Shown one piece after another: positions 37,502 through 37,993 of a DNA stretch of 37,993 nt. Source of the stretch: Candidatus Nitrotoga sp. M5. GTDB lineage: Bacteria; Pseudomonadota; Gammaproteobacteria; Burkholderiales; Gallionellaceae. The stretch's first letter is position 1; each line of letters starts with the position of its first letter. The notes below the pieces were generated by a model that was not told the origin of the DNA, made no database searches, and saw nothing but the letters and a program-made list of their open reading frames with translations. The stretch lies in NCBI RefSeq assembly GCF_927904885.1, contig NZ_CAKMNW010000070.1:1-37993 (forward strand), in the 5' to 3' direction. The translations under genes were made by a program, and so were the position numbers.

Positions 37502-37922
37502 CTGCTCCATTATCTCGCTTGATTTCATCTGGCAACCAATCCAGCCGTTCAGTTTCATTGCTCCGTAATCCACATTCCCACAAAACAATCACACGCCAGC
37601 CCTCCTGTATAACCGCCTCAATATATTTGTGATCACGTTCAATATTTTTCTGGAATTTTGCCAGCCAGCGGTCTTGGTTGCTCGCGGGGACATAGCTCAG
37701 GCTGCATCCTTCATGCCTATGCCAGAAGCACCCATGTACAAAAATCACCACGCGATAACGGGGCAGACAAATATCTGGGGAGCCTGGCAAAGATTTTTCA
37801 TGCAGACGATAACGAAATCCTCTCCCATGAAGGAAACGTCGCACTTTCATTTCAGGCTGCGTATCCTTACCTTTGATCCCCGACATCATACGAGATCGCG
37901 TTTGTTTATCGACTATATCCAC
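37476..37922 (-). CDS. vsr: Very short patch repair (Vsr) mismatch endonuclease
   Basis: Vsr nicks DNA next to T:G mismatches that arise when 5-methylcytosine deaminates. The 148 residues align with E. coli Vsr: DKQTRSRMMSGIKGKDTQPE at the N-terminus, catalytic Asp50 in PGSPDICL, His63 and His68 in VHGCFWHRH, and zinc ligands Cys65, His70, Cys73 and Cys117 (LWECGLRS). The start is GTG at 37922. Vsr genes normally lie with a cytosine-5 DNA methylase; that partner would be just beyond the right edge of the window. Confidence 0.95.
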   Translation of the reverse strand: MDIVDKQTRSRMMSGIKGKDTQPEMKVRRFLHGRGFRYRLHEKSLPGSPDICLPRYRVVIFVHGCFWHRHEGCSLSYVPASNQDRWLAKFQKNIERDHKYIEAVIQEGWRVIVLWECGLRSNETERLDWLPDEIKRDNGAVRVEWPQQ

Positions 37923-37993
37923 TAGTCCAGTTAATCTCTGTAAATTTCAGCTCCATATTACTAACAAAAGTATGCCTCAGACCACTCCAATTC

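Overview
The window looks like a chromosomal segment of a betaproteobacterium with moderate GC content. The gene content and order point this way: tgt-yajC-secD-secF, fmdB-DUF502-aspS-nudB, clpS-clpA beside a cold-shock gene, icd beside an RluE-type pseudouridine synthase, and an RNB ribonuclease overlapping a TonB-like gene. A Nitrosomonadales/Gallionellaceae-type host is my best guess. It rests on remembered gene order and protein style, not on a search. No rRNA, tRNA, CRISPR array or complete insertion sequence was recognised.

Layout. 1-6793: a periplasmic gamma-glutamyltransferase, a tight lemA-TPM-TPM operon, a YceI-family periplasmic protein and a secreted His-rich protein, separated by long gene-poor spacers, one of which holds a MITE-like inverted repeat. 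6794-9513: an RNase II-family gene overlapping a TonB-like gene. 9514-10062: probable gene debris and a partial copy of a second MITE family. 10063-17536 (minus strand): rluE-like, fmdB-like, DUF502, aspS, a broken barnase/barstar pair, nudB, nadA, an endonuclease/exonuclease/phosphatase protein and a cardiolipin synthase-like phospholipase D. 17572-25466: icd, a SWIM/SNF2 helicase, cspA-like (minus strand, own terminator), clpS and clpA. 25959-32803 (minus strand): tgt, yajC, secD, secF, dedA and an HDOD-REC-GGDEF protein. From about 32800 to the end is an accessory region. It holds three MITE-like elements, a small membrane-protein pair with a frameshift, a divergent MocR-like regulator with a candidate operator, and a right-edge cassette of two unknown small genes convergent with a Vsr endonuclease gene, probably the edge of a DNA-modification island continuing outside the window.

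How the genes work together. Housekeeping blocks cover protein export (YajC-SecD-SecF), regulated proteolysis (ClpS-ClpA), translation (AspS, Tgt, RluE), folate and NAD synthesis (NudB, NadA), the TCA cycle (Icd) and phospholipid synthesis. The most informative irregular parts are a dispersed short element with GGCACCTCTAAA-type ends (about six full or partial copies), the decayed barnase-barstar remnants between nudB and aspS, the MocR/membrane-gene locus, and the Vsr-edge cassette. I see no clear new multi-gene system. The MocR locus and the Vsr cassette are the best candidates for undescribed function.
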